15,382 nt of DNA from Novosphingobium sp. (GCA_028697875.1 JAQVEQ010000050.1:1-15382), one strand, 5' to 3'; numbered from the stretch's first letter, positions 1 to 8,086 are shown. Numbers and translations: made by a program. Notes: a model not told the origin generated them from the letters alone.

Positions 1-2
1 TC

Positions 3-343
3 AATCTCGGCGTGCTCTATGCTCTGCGCAAGGGACAGGCGGAACGCTACATCGAACGCGTCTTCGCCCATTGGGGGGGCATGGCGGAAATCCCGCCGAT
101 GCGGACTTCCTGACGGCGCTGCTGGCGGACTTCGGCTGGAATGCCACCGATTTCGAGGCATTTATCCGGAGCGACGAGGCGGCCGAGGAGTATGAGCGGC
201 TGTTCCAGCTGGCCGCGGCAGACAAGGTCTTCGGCGTGCCGACTTTCGTGATCGACGGTGAGCTGTGGTGGGGCAACGACCGCCTGTTCATGGTCGATGA
301 ATACCTGGCCGCTTCGGCCGTGGCGGCCGACGTGCCTGCCTGA
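3..343 (+). pseudogene. nahD: 2-hydroxychromene-2-carboxylate isomerase, 5'-partial with apparent frameshift
   Basis: The left edge opens inside this gene. Frame 3 reads NLGVLYALRKGQAERYIERV and on to FAHWGG, then stops at 111-113. The family-like sequence resumes in frame 2 after the seven-G run at 73-79, reading HGGNPADADFL and ending in KVFGVPTFVIDGELWWGNDR, the typical C-terminal signature of these isomerases. NahD-family enzymes are glutathione-dependent, thioredoxin-fold (DsbA-like) proteins that isomerise 2-hydroxychromene-2-carboxylate to trans-o-hydroxybenzylidenepyruvate in naphthalene breakdown. The product is the substrate of the next gene, 21 nt downstream. One extra G or two fewer G would restore one reading frame, so this is either a sequencing error in a homopolymer or a real disruption. 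The N-terminal half lies outside the window. The family call is firm; whether the gene is intact is not known. Confidence 0.82.
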
Positions 344-364
344 GCAATTTGTTGGGAGATTGAG

Positions 365-1369
365 ATGACCAAGCGCCTGCGCGCTCCTTCCGATATCAAC
401 GGCGTCTGGGCGATCATCCCGACGCCTGCGACGCCCGACGCCGGGGACTGGCGCGCCACCGATACGGTCGATCTCGACGAGACGGCGCGGATTGTCGAAC
501 TGCTGATCGAAGGCGGGGTCAGCGGCATCCTGTCGATGGGTACGCTGGGCGAATGCGCCACGCTGACCTGGCCGGAAAAGCAGAAGTTCATGGCCGCCCT
601 GGTCGAATCCGCGCGTGGTCGCGTTCCCGTTTTCGTCGGGACCACGGCCAGCAATACGCGCGATACTGTGGAGCAATCGCGCTATGCCTATGACCTGGGC
701 GCGGACGGCACGATGCTGGGCTTGCCGCACTGGTGCGCGATTTCACTGCCCAATGCGGTGCAGTTCTACCGCGACGTGGCCGAAGGCACGCCCGACCTCA
801 ACATCGCGATCTATGCCAATGTCGAGGCTTTCAAGTTCGACTTCCCGACCCCGTTCTGGGCACAGGTGGCCGATATCCCGCAGGTGGTGACGGCCAAGTA
901 CAGCGGTCCGGCCACTCTGATGCAGGACCTTGCCGCCATTCGCGGCCAGATCAAGCTGCTGCCCAACGAATACAATTACTATGGCTGCGCCCGGATGGAC
1001 GACCGGATCGATTCCTTCTGGTCGAGCGGGGCGGTCTGCGGTCCCAACGTGGCGATCCACCTCCACGATCTCGTGGCCGAGGCGCGCCGCACCGGCGACT
1101 GGTCCGAGGCGCAGGCCTTTGCCGGCCGGCTGGGTCCTTCGGGGGCCGCGCTGTTCCCCGAAGGCAGCTTCAAGATCTTTTCGACCTACAACATCGCGCT
1201 GGAAAAGGCACGGATGGAGGCCGGCGGCCTTATAAAGCCAGGGCCGGTCCGTCCGCCCTATCGCGTGACGCCGGAACCATACCTCGCCGGCGCTCGCCGT
1301 TCGGGCGAGATGTGGGCGGAAATTTCCAGGAGTCTCATTGCCGACGGCCAGTCCGTCGCCGCCGAATAA
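365..1369 (+). CDS. nahE: trans-o-hydroxybenzylidenepyruvate hydratase-aldolase
   Basis: This 334-residue protein belongs to the dihydrodipicolinate synthase/N-acetylneuraminate lyase superfamily of class I aldolases. It matches the NahE/PhnE branch, which hydrates and cleaves trans-o-hydroxybenzylidenepyruvate to salicylaldehyde and pyruvate in the cytoplasm. The GTLGECATL motif is at about 59-67. The segment AIYANVEAFKFDFP near 148-161 contains Tyr150, and TAKYSG contains Lys178, the expected Schiff-base lysine. The length fits the roughly 330-residue family. The start has GGGAG at 354-358, six nt upstream. The gene lies between an isomerase that makes its substrate and an aldehyde dehydrogenase that could take its aldehyde product, the classic NahD-NahE-NahF logic. 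The exact ring substrate (naphthalene, a substituted naphthalene or a larger PAH) cannot be read from the sequence. Confidence 0.93.
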   Translation: MTKRLRAPSDINGVWAIIPTPATPDAGDWRATDTVDLDETARIVELLIEGGVSGILSMGTLGECATLTWPEKQKFMAALVESARGRVPVFVGTTASNTRDTVEQSRYAYDLGADGTMLGLPHWCAISLPNAVQFYRDVAEGTPDLNIAIYANVEAFKFDFPTPFWAQVADIPQVVTAKYSGPATLMQDLAAIRGQIKLLPNEYNYYGCARMDDRIDSFWSSGAVCGPNVAIHLHDLVAEARRTGDWSEAQAFAGRLGPSGAALFPEGSFKIFSTYNIALEKARMEAGGLIKPGPVRPPYRVTPEPYLAGARRSGEMWAEISRSLIADGQSVAAE

Positions 1370-1388
1370 ATCACGGGAGAAATACACC

Positions 1389-2900
1389 ATGTCGGATGTC
1401 ATGGAAAAGAGTGCCGCGGTCGCCGAAAACCCGTTCAAGGCCGAATATGGCCACCTGATCGGCGGCGAATGGGTCGGAGGGTCGAGCGGCAAGCTCATCG
1501 ACCAGTTGAACCCGGCGACCGGGCAGGTCCTGGGACGGATCCAGGCAGGCAGTGCCGAGGACGCGGCACGGGCGGTCAAGGCTGCGGCCGATGCCTTTCC
1601 GGCGTGGTCGTGCACGTCCCATTCCGAACGTCAGGCGATCCTGTTCGAAATGGGGCGCCGCCTGAAAGAGAACGCGGGTCACTTCGCGCGGCTGGAAACG
1701 ATGGGCAATGGCAAGCACATCGTCGAATCCACGCATTTCGATCTTCCCATGACGATCGACACCTTCGAATACTTCGCCGGCACGGCCTACATCGCATTGA
1801 CCGGCGAACTGGAAGCCGATGAGGAATTCACGGCGATGATCTATCGCCAGCCGATCGGCGTTTGCGCGCAGATCATTCCGTGGAACGTCCCGCTGCTGAT
1901 GATGGCGATGAAGATCGCGCCGGCGCTGGCCTGCGGCAACACGCTGGTGCTCAAGCCGGCCGAGACGACTTCGCTTTCGGTCCTCGAGTTCTTCAAGATG
2001 GTCGAGGATCTTCTGCCGCCCGGCGTCGTCAACGTGCTGACCGGTTACGGCGCGGATGTCGGCGAAGCGCTGGTGACCAACAATGCGGTGCGCAAGGTGG
2101 CCTTTACCGGTTCCACGCTGACGGGCCGCAAGATCATCGAATATGCGGCCAAGAACATCATTCCGCAGACGCTCGAACTGGGCGGCAAGTCGGCGCAGAT
2201 CGTCTGCAAGTCGGCCGATATCGATGCGGCGGTGGAAGGCGTTACCGCGTCCACGGTGTTCAACAAGGGCGAAGTCTGCCTCGCTGGATCGCGGGTCTTC
2301 GTGCACGAGGACGTGCGTGACGAGTTCGTTTCCAAGCTGGTCGACCAGATTCGCAACGTGCGTATCGGCGACCCGATGGATTGGGGCACGCAGCTTGGCG
2401 CCATGGCGTCGCGTGCGCAGTTCGACAAGGTCAGCTCCTATCTCGACGTGGCCCAGGAAGAGGGCGCTGTCGCCCTGACCGGCGGCAAGGCGGCTCAGGT
2501 CGAAGGGCAGGCCGGCTATTATATCGAGCCGACCATCCTCGATAACGTGAACAACGACATGCGTGTCGCGCGCGAGGAAATCTTCGGGCCGGTCACCACG
2601 TTGCTGACCTGGAAGAACGAGGAGGACGTCATTCGTCAGGCCAATGACTCGCCGTTCGGCCTTGGCGGCGGCGTGTGGAGCAAGGACATTACCGAAGCGA
2701 ACCGGCTGGCGCGCGGGCTCGATACCGGCTGTGTCTGGGTCAACAGCTACTACAACATGAAGTCGGGCGTTCCGATCGGCGGTTTCAAGATGAGCGGTTT
2801 CGGACGCGAAGGTTCGCGCGAGGTGCTGCACCATTACACGATCTGCAAGTCGGTGGTGGTCAGCACGGACGACAAGCCGCAGGGCATCTTTTCGCGGTGA
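1389..2900 (+). CDS. NAD(P)-dependent aldehyde dehydrogenase, salicylaldehyde dehydrogenase-like by context
   Basis: A 503-residue aldehyde dehydrogenase superfamily protein that oxidises an aldehyde to the carboxylate. The family hallmarks are present: PWNVP with Asn166, KPAE with Lys189, LELGGK with catalytic Glu263, the nucleophile Cys297 in FNKGEVCLAG, and EEIFGP with Glu397. The frame is open upstream to 1338, but the start at 1389 is preferred. It has GGGAG at 1375-1379 with a nine-nt spacer, and it gives the usual length without overlapping nahE, which ends 19 nt before. Its position right after the hydratase-aldolase suggests it oxidises salicylaldehyde or a substituted homologue to a salicylate (NahF role). 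That substrate is inferred from context; the sequence alone also fits betaine-aldehyde-like or other broad aldehyde dehydrogenases. Confidence 0.9.
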   Translation: MSDVMEKSAAVAENPFKAEYGHLIGGEWVGGSSGKLIDQLNPATGQVLGRIQAGSAEDAARAVKAAADAFPAWSCTSHSERQAILFEMGRRLKENAGHFARLETMGNGKHIVESTHFDLPMTIDTFEYFAGTAYIALTGELEADEEFTAMIYRQPIGVCAQIIPWNVPLLMMAMKIAPALACGNTLVLKPAETTSLSVLEFFKMVEDLLPPGVVNVLTGYGADVGEALVTNNAVRKVAFTGSTLTGRKIIEYAAKNIIPQTLELGGKSAQIVCKSADIDAAVEGVTASTVFNKGEVCLAGSRVFVHEDVRDEFVSKLVDQIRNVRIGDPMDWGTQLGAMASRAQFDKVSSYLDVAQEEGAVALTGGKAAQVEGQAGYYIEPTILDNVNNDMRVAREEIFGPVTTLLTWKNEEDVIRQANDSPFGLGGGVWSKDITEANRLARGLDTGCVWVNSYYNMKSGVPIGGFKMSGFGREGSREVLHHYTICKSVVVSTDDKPQGIFSR

Positions 2901-2931
2901 AACCGGAGCAATTTCGGCAGGAGAGTTGGTA

Positions 2932-3972
2932 ATGCCGTTCATCAAGAACGCTTGGTATGTTGCTGCATGGGGCGATGAAATCGAGAACGGGGCCCCTGCA
3001 GGCCGCGTGATCGCCGGGCAGCCGGTCGTCCTCTATCGCCGGGCCGACGGTGCGGTGGTGGCTCTCGAGGACCGGTGCAGCCACCGCTGCGCCCCCCTGT
3101 CGAAAGGGCGCGTGGAAGGCGATGCCGTGCGTTGCTGGTACCATGGCTTGCTGTTCGGCCAGGACGGGGCCTGCCTTGAAATGCCGGGGCAGGACACCAT
3201 CCCGCCGGGCTTTGAAATCCGCCACTATCCCGTGGTGGAAGCCGAAGGATGGGTGTGGGTCTGGCTTGGCGATCCCGCCCTGGCCGGCGAGAACCGGGTT
3301 CCTTCGTGCAAGCTGGACGAAGGCGGCATCCCCTATCGTTCCGGCTGCCTCGACTATGCGGCCCATTACGAACTGATCAACGACAACCTGTGCGACCTTT
3401 CGCACGTCGCCTACGTCCACGAGACGACGCTCGCGCGGGACGCGACCGACTGGGTCCAGCGCAAGGCGGACTACACCAATATCGACGACGGTGTGGAAGT
3501 GGCGCGGTGGATTCCCGGTTCCCAGCCCTTGCCTCTGCCCGGGCTTCCCGAGCGGGTCGATATCAGGTCCAGCTACACGTTTTACATTCCCGGCGTCATG
3601 TCGCTCCTGATTGCCTATTACCCGCTGGGAACGGCCGAAGCGGTCAATTATGGAAGCCCGGAAAGCACGCCGATCTTCGCCTTGCGCAACGTGCATGGCA
3701 TCACGCCGGTCGACGAACGTTCAACCCGTTATCATTTCGGCGTTTCCTTGCCCATCTACTCGGGACCCGCCGAGGCGCTCGACATGGCGATCGGCATGGT
3801 CACGCACGCTTTCGGCGAGGACAAGCAGACCATCGAAGATCAGCAGCGCACGTTGGAAATGTTTCCCGATGTCGTGCTCCGGAACACGATTCACGACACG
3901 GCGCTGATGCGCGTGCGACGGCTGATTTCGAACAAGTTGAAGAAGGAGCAGGCCGAAACGTCAGGCGTTTGA
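2932..3972 (+). CDS. Rieske oxygenase of the vanillate O-demethylase/dicamba monooxygenase type
   Basis: A 346-residue single-type oxygenase component. The Rieske [2Fe-2S] ligands are Cys49, His51, Cys68 and His71 (CSH then CWYH, 16 residues between the pairs). The mononuclear iron site is in DNLCDLSHVAYVH, with bridging Asn152/Asp155 and ligands His158 and His163. The third carboxylate is probably Asp297 in GEDKQTIEDQQ. Length and layout fit VanA-type enzymes, which demethylate aryl methyl ethers or hydroxylate small aromatics and need a separate reductase, absent here. ATG 2932 is chosen over the upstream TTG at 2926 because AGGAG lies at 2919-2923, eight nt before it, and the N-terminus MPFIKNAWYVAAW is typical. 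It sits 31 nt after the aldehyde dehydrogenase and ends at a terminator-like hairpin, so it is probably the last gene of the operon. The substrate is unknown. Confidence 0.88.
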   Translation: MPFIKNAWYVAAWGDEIENGAPAGRVIAGQPVVLYRRADGAVVALEDRCSHRCAPLSKGRVEGDAVRCWYHGLLFGQDGACLEMPGQDTIPPGFEIRHYPVVEAEGWVWVWLGDPALAGENRVPSCKLDEGGIPYRSGCLDYAAHYELINDNLCDLSHVAYVHETTLARDATDWVQRKADYTNIDDGVEVARWIPGSQPLPLPGLPERVDIRSSYTFYIPGVMSLLIAYYPLGTAEAVNYGSPESTPIFALRNVHGITPVDERSTRYHFGVSLPIYSGPAEALDMAIGMVTHAFGEDKQTIEDQQRTLEMFPDVVLRNTIHDTALMRVRRLISNKLKKEQAETSGV

Positions 3973-3978
3973 TCTTAA

Positions 3979-4004
3979 CGGATCAGAACATCCGAAAAAT
4001 TTTT
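3979..4004 (+). terminator. Weak rho-independent terminator-like hairpin
   Basis: Seven nt after the Rieske oxygenase stop, CGGAT (3979-3983) and ATCCG (3990-3994) form a 5-bp stem with a six-nt loop, followed by AAAAATTTTT. The stem is short, so termination may be partial. It separates the catabolic operon from the promoter region of the TonB receptor. Confidence 0.45.
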
Positions 4005-4011
4005 GCGCACT

Positions 4012-4044
4012 TAGTCAGGTTTCATGATTATCTGATATCCTTTC
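4012..4044 (+). promoter_or_regulatory. Third, weaker copy of the cluster's shared promoter-region element
   Basis: Aligned without gaps to the elements at 7945-7977 and 12035-12067, this stretch matches the latter at 22 of 33 positions and the former at 19 of 33. The match includes GTCA near the left end, a central GAT and the whole ATCCTTT block. A sigma-70-like reading would be -35 TAGTCA, an 18-nt spacer and -10 TATCCT (4036-4041), about 74 nt before the receptor start. It may instead be an operator. Only the sequence similarity is observed; the function is inferred. Confidence 0.42.
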
Positions 4045-4114
4045 TTTATTCGGGGCAGGCGGAAAACAGGAAGCCAGCAACAACAAGAAGCAGAATAGAA
4101 TCTGGGAGAGTTCC

Positions 4115-6490
4115 ATGAAAAGTTCATTGCGGAACAAGTGGTTGTCGAGTGTGGCGATCGCACTTGCAACTGCGGTTGCAAATCCGGCGCACGCCGAGAG
4201 CGCGGGTCAGCCGGGAGCCGGTGCCAACGACGGGCAAGGCATCGAGACAATTGTCGTCACGGCCCAGCGGCGAGCCGAGGACTTGCAGAAATCGTCGGTC
4301 GTGATCGATGTGATTTCGCCTGACCAGCTCGCGCGGGCGGGTGTAGCCAGCCCGGACGACCTGACGCGGATGGTGCCGAGCGTCTCGATCGCGACAGCCG
4401 CCGTGTCGCCGCAAATCTACATCCGCGGTGTGGGCGACTTCGCCGCGACGCAAGTCAACAATCCGGCAGTCGCCGTCAATCTCGATGGGGTCTACATCGC
4501 GCGGACCGCGTCGGTCGGAACCGATCTGTTCGACCTTGAACGGGTGGAAGTCCTGAAGGGGCCTCAGGGGACCCTTTATGGCCGCAATGCCTCGGGCGGC
4601 GCGATCAATCTGATTACGCGCAAGCCGCATCTTGGCGTGCTCGAAGGGAATGCCAGTGTCGAAGTCGGCAACCTCGATGCAGTGACGCTGTCGGGTGGCC
4701 TCAACATTCCGGTCGGCGATACCCTGGCGGTGCGCGTTGCCGGCAACCTTGTCCGCCGCGACGGGTATACGACTGCCGATCGGGGCGAAGCGAAGAGCGA
4801 AGCCGTCCGCGTCCGCGCCTTGTGGGAGCCGTCGGAAGGCATCTCGCTGCTGCTCAACGGCAGCTATGGTCATCTCGGCGGCCGTGGATCAGGTACGGTC
4901 ATCATCAACGGCCCGGCGGGGATGGATCCCTACACCGACAACACCAGTCCAGAAGGCATCGCCTACGTCAATTCCAAGGTCTATGCGAGCGGCCCGGATC
5001 TGCGTCCGCTGGTGACGTCGCCGGATTCGCACGATTCGTTCCAGGACATGGACTTCTGGAAAGTGTCGGCCGAACTGAACGCGGATCTCGGATTTGCCGA
5101 TCTGACCGTGATCCCCGCCTACCAGAACATGAAGGCGAGTTCGAACAACTACCCGTTTCTAAAGGTCAGCTTCGGTGCGGGCTTCGGCAACTTCCCGGCA
5201 AAGCCCGAGACTTCCAATGCCTATTCGCTCGAGGTTCGGCTTTCGCATGAGAGCGACCAGCTGAAATGGGTTCTTGGCGGGTACTTCTATGACGAGCAGC
5301 AGTACCTGCAGTACACCGCCAATGCCGGTCTGTTGCAGAACACCGGGCGCTTCGCCGATTTCGATACGCGTGCCTATGCGGTCTTCGGCCAGGCGACCTA
5401 CAGCCTGACGGACAACCTGCGCGTGATTGCGGGTATTCGGTACACCGAGGACAAGCGCAAGATGTCCAACGGTGCGACCTATATCCTCAATCCCTCCTAC
5501 CTCGGGCTCGACGAGAGCACGGTTCCGCCGACCCCGATCATCTTCGGCGGCCCTGATCCGGCTGCGGTACTCCTGGCCGAAACCTACAGCGGGAAACGCA
5601 AGTTCAAGAACGCATCGTGGAAAGCAGGCGTCGAATTTGATGTCACCGACGACGTCATGCTGTTCGCCACGGCGAGCTCCGGCTTCAAGGCAGGCGGTTT
5701 CAATACCCAGCAGCTCCTCGGGGCCCCCGCGGGCAGTGATGAGGCTTCGGCTTTCGACCCTGAAAAGCTCTATGCCTACGATTTCGGTTTCCGCAGCCGC
5801 TTGTTCGACAACCGGCTTCAGCTCAACGGGGGCCTGTTCTACTGGGATTACCGCAACCAGCAGTTCAATCTCTTCGCGATTGGCAACACGGGCAACCTCA
5901 GCGTCGTGTTCGACAATGCGCAGAAGGCGCGCATGTACGGCGGCTACCTTGACGTTCTGGCCAAGCCGTGGCCGCACGGGACCTTCAATTTCAGCGTCGA
6001 ATACAACAATTCGAAGTACAAGAAGTTCACCTACGAGACCGCACAGCTCCTGCCCGGGGCATCGGGTTGTGCCGTCGCTCCGGCGATACCGATCGTGATC
6101 GGGCCGGCAGGGCCGATCATGGCGGTCGATTGTTCGGGCAAGCCGGTGCAACGTGCTCCCAAGTGGACCGGCGGTGCGGGATATACGCACACGATTGACC
6201 TGGCAAACGGTGGCGAACTCAAGCTGAGCGGCGACATGACATTCACGTCGTCCAAGGAACTGACGATCGATTTCATTCCGGAATCGCACGTCGGCGGGTA
6301 CGCGCTCTTCAATGCCAGCGTCACTTACACCGGTCCGGACAATCGGTTCTCTCTCACCGCGTTCGTGCGCAACCTTACCGACGAGCAGGCGTACAACGAC
6401 GGATCCGAACCGAACTATGCGCCGGGCGTCATGATCGGGACGATCGGCCTGCCTCGGACCTATGGCGTCCGGGCAGCCTTCAACTTCTGA
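4115..6490 (+). CDS. TonB-dependent outer-membrane receptor
   Basis: A 791-residue outer-membrane receptor. The N-terminus MKSSLRNKWLSSVAIALATA is a signal peptide with likely cleavage after AHA at residue 27. A TonB-box-like segment, IETIVVTAQRR, is at 43-53. The plug domain follows, with the conserved GPQGTLYGRNASGGAINL at about 149-166. The rest is a beta-barrel ending in aromatic AAFNF, as expected for BAM insertion. There is no N-terminal signalling extension, so an anti-sigma surface-signalling role is unlikely. Cys652 and Cys673 flank a Pro/Gly-rich stretch that may be a disulfide-closed surface loop. GGGAG (4104-4108) lies six nt before ATG. Sphingomonads often keep such receptors next to aromatic-degradation genes, where substrate uptake is the usual proposal. 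The ligand here is not readable; an iron-siderophore role is the alternative. Confidence 0.93.
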   Translation: MKSSLRNKWLSSVAIALATAVANPAHAESAGQPGAGANDGQGIETIVVTAQRRAEDLQKSSVVIDVISPDQLARAGVASPDDLTRMVPSVSIATAAVSPQIYIRGVGDFAATQVNNPAVAVNLDGVYIARTASVGTDLFDLERVEVLKGPQGTLYGRNASGGAINLITRKPHLGVLEGNASVEVGNLDAVTLSGGLNIPVGDTLAVRVAGNLVRRDGYTTADRGEAKSEAVRVRALWEPSEGISLLLNGSYGHLGGRGSGTVIINGPAGMDPYTDNTSPEGIAYVNSKVYASGPDLRPLVTSPDSHDSFQDMDFWKVSAELNADLGFADLTVIPAYQNMKASSNNYPFLKVSFGAGFGNFPAKPETSNAYSLEVRLSHESDQLKWVLGGYFYDEQQYLQYTANAGLLQNTGRFADFDTRAYAVFGQATYSLTDNLRVIAGIRYTEDKRKMSNGATYILNPSYLGLDESTVPPTPIIFGGPDPAAVLLAETYSGKRKFKNASWKAGVEFDVTDDVMLFATASSGFKAGGFNTQQLLGAPAGSDEASAFDPEKLYAYDFGFRSRLFDNRLQLNGGLFYWDYRNQQFNLFAIGNTGNLSVVFDNAQKARMYGGYLDVLAKPWPHGTFNFSVEYNNSKYKKFTYETAQLLPGASGCAVAPAIPIVIGPAGPIMAVDCSGKPVQRAPKWTGGAGYTHTIDLANGGELKLSGDMTFTSSKELTIDFIPESHVGGYALFNASVTYTGPDNRFSLTAFVRNLTDEQAYNDGSEPNYAPGVMIGTIGLPRTYGVRAAFNF

Positions 6491-6507
6491 ATTCGTATTT
6501 GAGGGGG

Positions 6508-6538
6508 AAAGGGGGCGCTGCATGGCGCCCCCTTTTTT
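6508..6538 (+). terminator. Strong rho-independent terminator after the TonB receptor
   Basis: GGGGGCGC (6511-6518) and GCGCCCCC (6525-6532) form a perfect 8-bp stem around a six-nt loop, followed by six T. Three A before the stem can pair with the first T residues, so it could also work for leftward transcription from the convergent alcohol dehydrogenase. In the remaining GC-rich gap 6540-6726 no gene or clear signal was seen. Confidence 0.9.
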
Positions 6539-6726
6539 GTTTCATTTTTGTATGTGTGATCGCCGCGCAGTGTGATCGTCGGCTCACGTGGAGAGGCCTT
6601 GCCCGGCCCTGCGTGTTGCCATGGGGCGGCCGGTCTTCGAAACGAGCAAGGATGTGCCGCTGCTGGCGGCAAGGAGTCAGCCGCCCGTTGCCGCCGCCGT
6701 TGGGCGGGGCCGGGTGGCTTGGGCAA

Positions 6727-7827
6727 TTACGGCATGCGAACGACGGGTTTGATCGCAATGCCGCGTTCGGCATCGGCGATGGCCTGGTCGATAGCGGAAA
6801 ACGGATAGTAGCTGATCAGCCGGTCGAAAGGGAATTTGCCTTCCCGGTAGAGGGCGACCAGCCTGGGAATGAGGAGCTGAGGGTCGGCGCTGCCTTCGAC
6901 GATCCCCATGATGGATCGCCCGCCGGACAGGAGGTGTGCCGTATCGATCTCGAGCTTGCTTCCGGGCGGCATCGCGCCGATCAGTCCGCACTTGCCGCGC
7001 GGAGCCAGAGCATCGATCGCAATGCCGATGACAGGGAGCTTGCCGGTCGTGTCGATCGCGTAGTCGATCCCGGACGGTACGATCGCGTGAATGCTCTCCA
7101 GGGTCTGCGTTCCCCCCGCATCGATGGTGTGGGTGGCGCCGAGTTCCGTGGCGAGGCGCAACCGTTCCTTGTTGATGTCGATGGCGATGACAGTGGCCGC
7201 ACCGGCCACTTTCGCCGCCATGACCGCGCTCAGACCGACCGCGCCCGCCCCGAATACGGCGATCGAAGAACCCTGCCGGACTTCGAGACTGTTGAACACC
7301 GTTCCGGCGCCGGTGAGAATGCCGCAGCCGAGCGGGCCGAGCATGGACAGATCGAGATCGTCATCGACTTTCACGACGTTGCGCTCGTTGCACAATGCGT
7401 AGGTCGCGAACGAGGACTGGCCGAATATGTTGCCGTGAATGCACTCGGTGCCGTTGGAGAGCGGCGACGAACCGTCCAGCCTCATGCCCAGGATGTTGAG
7501 CGGGAAGAAGGCATGGCAGTAGCTCGGCGCACCTTCGGCGCAGGAAGGGCAGTGCCCGCAGCTGTTGAAGGATATCACCACGTGGTCGCCGGGGGCGACC
7601 GACCGCACCGCGGTGCCGATGCGTTCGACAATGCCCGCTCCTTCATGGCCCAGCACGGCGGGATGCGGCGTGGGCAGCGCGTGGTCGCGCATGACGACAT
7701 CGGTGTGGCAGATCCCGGTGCCGACAATCCGGACAAGGATTTCGTTTTCGCGCGGATCTTCGAGCTCGACTTCCTCGATTTCCATCGGAGCGTGAGCATG
7801 GCGGGTAACCGCCGCCTGAATTTTCAT
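6727..7827 (-). CDS. Zinc-dependent, NAD-type aryl/benzyl alcohol dehydrogenase
   Basis: A 366-residue medium-chain zinc alcohol dehydrogenase. The catalytic zinc site is Cys40 (GICHTD), His61-Glu62 (GHEGAG) and Cys168 (GPLGCGILTG). The structural zinc site is Cys90, Cys93, Cys96 and Cys104. The Rossmann motif GAGAVG is at 193-198, and Asp217 after it suggests NAD rather than NADP. The sequence style is that of benzyl-alcohol dehydrogenases (XylB/AreB type), which interconvert arylmethanols and aromatic aldehydes. The frame is open to 7923, but ATG at 7827 is chosen. It has a GGGAAAGG ribosome site nine nt before it, and MKIQAAV is the typical family N-terminus. The gene is divergent from the benzoate-type dioxygenase, with the shared control element between them. 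A substrate such as a hydroxymethyl-aromatic is inferred. Confidence 0.9.
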   Translation of the reverse strand: MKIQAAVTRHAHAPMEIEEVELEDPRENEILVRIVGTGICHTDVVMRDHALPTPHPAVLGHEGAGIVERIGTAVRSVAPGDHVVISFNSCGHCPSCAEGAPSYCHAFFPLNILGMRLDGSSPLSNGTECIHGNIFGQSSFATYALCNERNVVKVDDDLDLSMLGPLGCGILTGAGTVFNSLEVRQGSSIAVFGAGAVGLSAVMAAKVAGAATVIAIDINKERLRLATELGATHTIDAGGTQTLESIHAIVPSGIDYAIDTTGKLPVIGIAIDALAPRGKCGLIGAMPPGSKLEIDTAHLLSGGRSIMGIVEGSADPQLLIPRLVALYREGKFPFDRLISYYPFSAIDQAIADAERGIAIKPVVRMP

Positions 7828-7944
7828 CGGATTGTGCCTTTCCCGGAATGTTCTTGTGTGGCCTGGATATGAATCAGGCTGTCTGCGGCCATGGGCCGAT
7901 CTCCCGCCCTTTGGCCGCGCCATCCTTGCTGCGGCCCGGACATC

Positions 7945-8008
7945 CTGTCAAGAAGCCAGATAGTCATGCATCCTTTCTATAGTTGACTTGTCCAGAAGGC
8001 GTTGGCAG
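7945..8008 (+). promoter_or_regulatory. Shared promoter-region element in the adh/dioxygenase divergent gap
   Basis: The core 7945-7977 reads CTGTCAAG, three variable bases, CCAGATAGTCA, three mostly variable bases, then ATCCTTT. It matches 12035-12067 at 27 of 33 positions. Further right, TTGAC (7983) and TTGGCAG (8002-8008) recur with the same 19-nt start-to-start spacing as in the other copy. TGTCAA at 7946-7951 is a perfect TTGACA on the minus strand, which could be the -35 for the alcohol dehydrogenase. Rightward promoters could be CTGTCA/18/CATCCT, or TTGACT at 7983 with an activator site upstream. Conservation is observed; the roles are inferred. Confidence 0.55.
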
Positions 8009-8072
8009 AGTCGGCCTCACAAGAGTGCATCGCCTGCACGCTGCCAAAGGCATGTGAGGCGGGCAATCGTTT

Positions 8073-8077
8073 GGGAG
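8073..8077 (+). promoter_or_regulatory. Ribosome binding site deciding the dioxygenase alpha start
   Basis: GGGAG lies directly against the first in-frame ATG (8078), leaving no spacer, but stands nine nt before the second ATG (8087). The same GGGAG plus nine-nt spacing precedes the genes at 1389, 12158 and 14358. This favours 8087 as the true start. Confidence 0.7.
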
Positions 8078-8086
8078 ATGCAGTGC

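Noticed and set aside
1371..2945. Long open frame on the minus strand (524 codons)
   Set aside because: It lies wholly antisense to the aldehyde dehydrogenase, which has all family motifs; the antisense protein is Arg/His/Asp-rich with no recognisable domain, as expected for a high-GC shadow frame.
5159..6523. Long open frame on the minus strand (454 codons)
   Set aside because: Antisense to the TonB receptor barrel and running into its terminator; no ribosome site or domain.
6640..6720. GC-rich inverted bases as a terminator for the alcohol dehydrogenase
   Set aside because: Only a 6-bp stem with a long loop and no T-run on the minus strand; the hairpin at 6508-6538 is a better candidate.
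6499..7872. Long open frame on the plus strand (457 codons)
   Set aside because: Antisense to the zinc alcohol dehydrogenase, and it begins inside the TonB receptor terminator hairpin.
7991..8040. Sigma-54 promoter around TTGGCAG (8002)
   Set aside because: TTGGCA resembles a -24 box, but no GC-containing -12 box follows at the right distance here or at the second copy (12091).
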